A stretch of 6,005 nt of DNA from Chloroflexota bacterium (lineage in GTDB: Bacteria; Chloroflexota; Anaerolineae; Ardenticatenales; Ardenticatenaceae). Location: assembly GCA_003520455.1 (NCBI GenBank), contig DOUV01000584.1, positions 1 to 6,005 of the forward strand, given 5' to 3'. Below are positions 4,646 to 6,005 of this stretch, one piece after another; within the stretch, counting starts at the first letter, position 1; every line of letters starts with the position of its first letter. The notes beneath the pieces are model-generated. The model worked only from the letters and a program-made list of their open reading frames with translations. It ran no database searches and was not told the DNA's origin. The position numbers and the translations under genes were made by a program.

Positions 4646-6005
4646 TTACTTGAAGAACGAGTTGTAGTTCTTCAATTCTTCGTTGGCCTTCTGGGCTGCC
4701 TCATTGAGGGCGTCCTGGGGGCTCAGGCCGTCGTCGAGCACGCGGCTGTAGGTCTCGACGATGATCCGGCGAACCGCCGGGAACGGCCCGGCGCGGCCCC
4801 CCAGCACCGCGTAGTTGGGAGACCCATCGGGCAGCTCAGTGTTGGTGGTCGCCAGCTGTTCGATGGCGGTTCGGAAGTTGGGATTCTCGCTCCAGAACTG
4901 CTGCAATTTAGGATTGTCCCTCAAATCCGTCCGCACGGGGAAGTACCCGGTGCCGGTGTGCCAGGTAATCTGCTGCTCGGGCGCGGCCATGAACTTCAGG
5001 AATTCCCAAGATGCGTCCTGTTGCTCGGGTGTCCCCGTATCAATCAGCCAGAGGGCGGCACCACCGATAATGACACCGTTGCGCTGGCTGCTGTCACTGT
5101 ACGGGATGTACGCCGTCCCGACGTTGAATTCACTCTTCTCGATGATGGAGACATCGGACGTGGAATCTATCTCCATCGCAGCCTGCCTGGTGGTGAAGGT
5201 GCTATCGGTCTCCGTCCACGTGTTGCCGAGGTTCGGGGAGTAGCCGTCCTTGATCAGGTCGGTGAGGAAGGTGAAGACCTCGACGCCCTGATCCTTATTG
5301 AAGAGGACTTCGGTCGTGCGGCCTGTGCGGCCGTTGTTCTCGTTGAAGTAGAGACCGCCGCTGTTGGCCAGCATCTGCTCGAAGTACCAGCCGACCTGAC
5401 CATAGGTGAAGCAGTAGGGAGCGACCTTGGCCTGCATGAGCTTGTCGCAGGTAGCTTTGAAGTCGCTGAAGGTCCACTCCGGTTTGGGTGCATCCACACC
5501 GGCCTGTTCGAACATATCAGCGTTGTAGTAAATGAGCGGCGTGCTACTGTTGAACGCCAACGCCACCATACCATCCTCAGTCGAGTAGTAATCGCGCACG
5601 GCTGGCACGAAGACGCTCGGATCGTAGTTGTCGGCCTGCATGAGTTTGTACACCGGGATGATGCGCCCGGTGTCGATCATCGTCTGAGTCGCCAGGTCGA
5701 AGTTCTGAATGATGTTCGGCTCGCTGTTCGTGTCGAAAGACGCCAGCAGCGCATTGTAGGTGTCGTCGTAGCTGCCCTGGTAGGTGGCGTTGACGACAAT
5801 GCGATCCTGGCTCTCATTGAAACGCTGGACGAGGGCATTGACCAACTCGCCCAGGTTCCCTCCCATGGCGTGCCAGAACTCCAACGTTATCTTTCCCTCA
5901 GTGGGAGCAGTTGTGGCGGCTGCTGCCGCCGGTTCCGGCGTGGGAGTCATGATCGCACCGGCGGTAGGGGCCTGGGCCGGCGCCTGCGTGGGGGCCGGGG
6001 CCTGG
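4646..6005 (-). CDS. ugpB: UgpB-like ABC transporter substrate-binding protein (5' end missing)
   Basis: Extracellular family 1 solute-binding protein that would deliver glycerol-3-phosphate or a related compound to an ABC importer. Seen: the frame is open to the right edge, so signal peptide and start are missing. The first 35 or so visible residues are an Ala/Pro/Thr/Gln-rich tether (to about 5900), as in lipid-anchored binding proteins. The mature domain begins ITLEFWHAMGG (FWH at 5878-5870) and keeps many UgpB landmarks: LVQRFN, YQGSYDDTYNALLASF, IIPVYKLM, FVPAVRDYYS, FNSSTPLIYYN, GVIIGGAALWLI, WHTGTGYFPVR, RRIIVE and LSPQDALNEA near the end. Known: in E. coli UgpB the ligand is held by residues in GNY, FNSSTP, WH..TGY.P and IRVIVDE; the corresponding Tyr, Ser, Tyr and Arg are present, while the usual Glu of VYEVGT is Asp (NFDLAT). 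About 415 residues of mature domain is full length. The stop is TAA 4648-4646. Family is firm; glycerol-3-phosphate as ligand is likely but unproven, since sugar-binding relatives are similar. Confidence 0.9.
   Translation of the reverse strand, partial: QAPAPTQAPAQAPTAGAIMTPTPEPAAAAATTAPTEGKITLEFWHAMGGNLGELVNALVQRFNESQDRIVVNATYQGSYDDTYNALLASFDTNSEPNIIQNFDLATQTMIDTGRIIPVYKLMQADNYDPSVFVPAVRDYYSTEDGMVALAFNSSTPLIYYNADMFEQAGVDAPKPEWTFSDFKATCDKLMQAKVAPYCFTYGQVGWYFEQMLANSGGLYFNENNGRTGRTTEVLFNKDQGVEVFTFLTDLIKDGYSPNLGNTWTETDSTFTTRQAAMEIDSTSDVSIIEKSEFNVGTAYIPYSDSSQRNGVIIGGAALWLIDTGTPEQQDASWEFLKFMAAPEQQITWHTGTGYFPVRTDLRDNPKLQQFWSENPNFRTAIEQLATTNTELPDGSPNYAVLGGRAGPFPAVRRIIVETYSRVLDDGLSPQDALNEAAQKANEELKNYNSFFK

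Noticed and set aside
3453..4667. 404-codon open frame on the plus strand
   Set aside because: Antisense to the signal peptide and first propeller; Arg/Ala/Gly/His-rich translation without motifs and no support for a start.
5948..5950. ATG at 5950 as the start of the UgpB-like protein
   Set aside because: The frame stays open upstream with the same Ala/Pro/Thr-rich tether, and no signal peptide follows this ATG. The real start must lie beyond position 6005.

Overview
The window is GC-rich, tightly packed DNA with three genes, all read on the minus strand, so transcription runs from right to left. In transcription order they are: (1) the 3' part of a UgpB-like ABC-transporter substrate-binding protein, entering from the right edge (6005 to 4646); (2) a 1,436-residue lipoprotein (4565 to 255) that joins a ScyD/ScyE-like beta-propeller, a di-heme cytochrome c peroxidase (MauG/CcpA-like) and an FG-GAP/VCBS propeller ending in an ASPIC/UnbV domain; and (3) the first 106 codons of an FGGY-family, glycerol-kinase-like sugar/polyol kinase (GTG at 319, leaving the window at position 1). 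The kinase start lies inside the end of the fusion gene, giving a 65-bp overlap.

Organism: no taxonomic marker is present. High GC, a long Ala/Pro/Thr-rich tether in front of the solute-binding domain, lipoprotein targeting of a haem protein, and large CRTAC1-type multidomain proteins would fit a Chloroflexota-like bacterium (Anaerolineae and relatives). This is an inference from style, not from a marker gene.

Layout: 1-319 is the kinase 5' end; 255-4565 is the fusion gene; 4566-4645 is an 80-bp spacer holding a GC-rich hairpin built over a tandem 7-bp repeat; 4646-6005 is the UgpB-like protein. No RNA gene, insertion sequence, CRISPR array or convincing promoter was seen.

How the genes may work together: a glycerol-3-phosphate-type binding protein and a glycerol-kinase-like enzyme are a natural pair for uptake and phosphorylation of a polyol or related carbon source. 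The permease and ATPase subunits are not between them and would have to lie beyond the right edge or elsewhere. The large exported haem/propeller protein between them is unexpected. It may be a surface oxidase or peroxidase acting on an external substrate, with the two propellers as binding or scaffold modules. The most notable points are this three-module architecture, the 65-bp overlap with apparent stop-codon loss, and a serine replacing a glycerol-contacting glutamate in the kinase.
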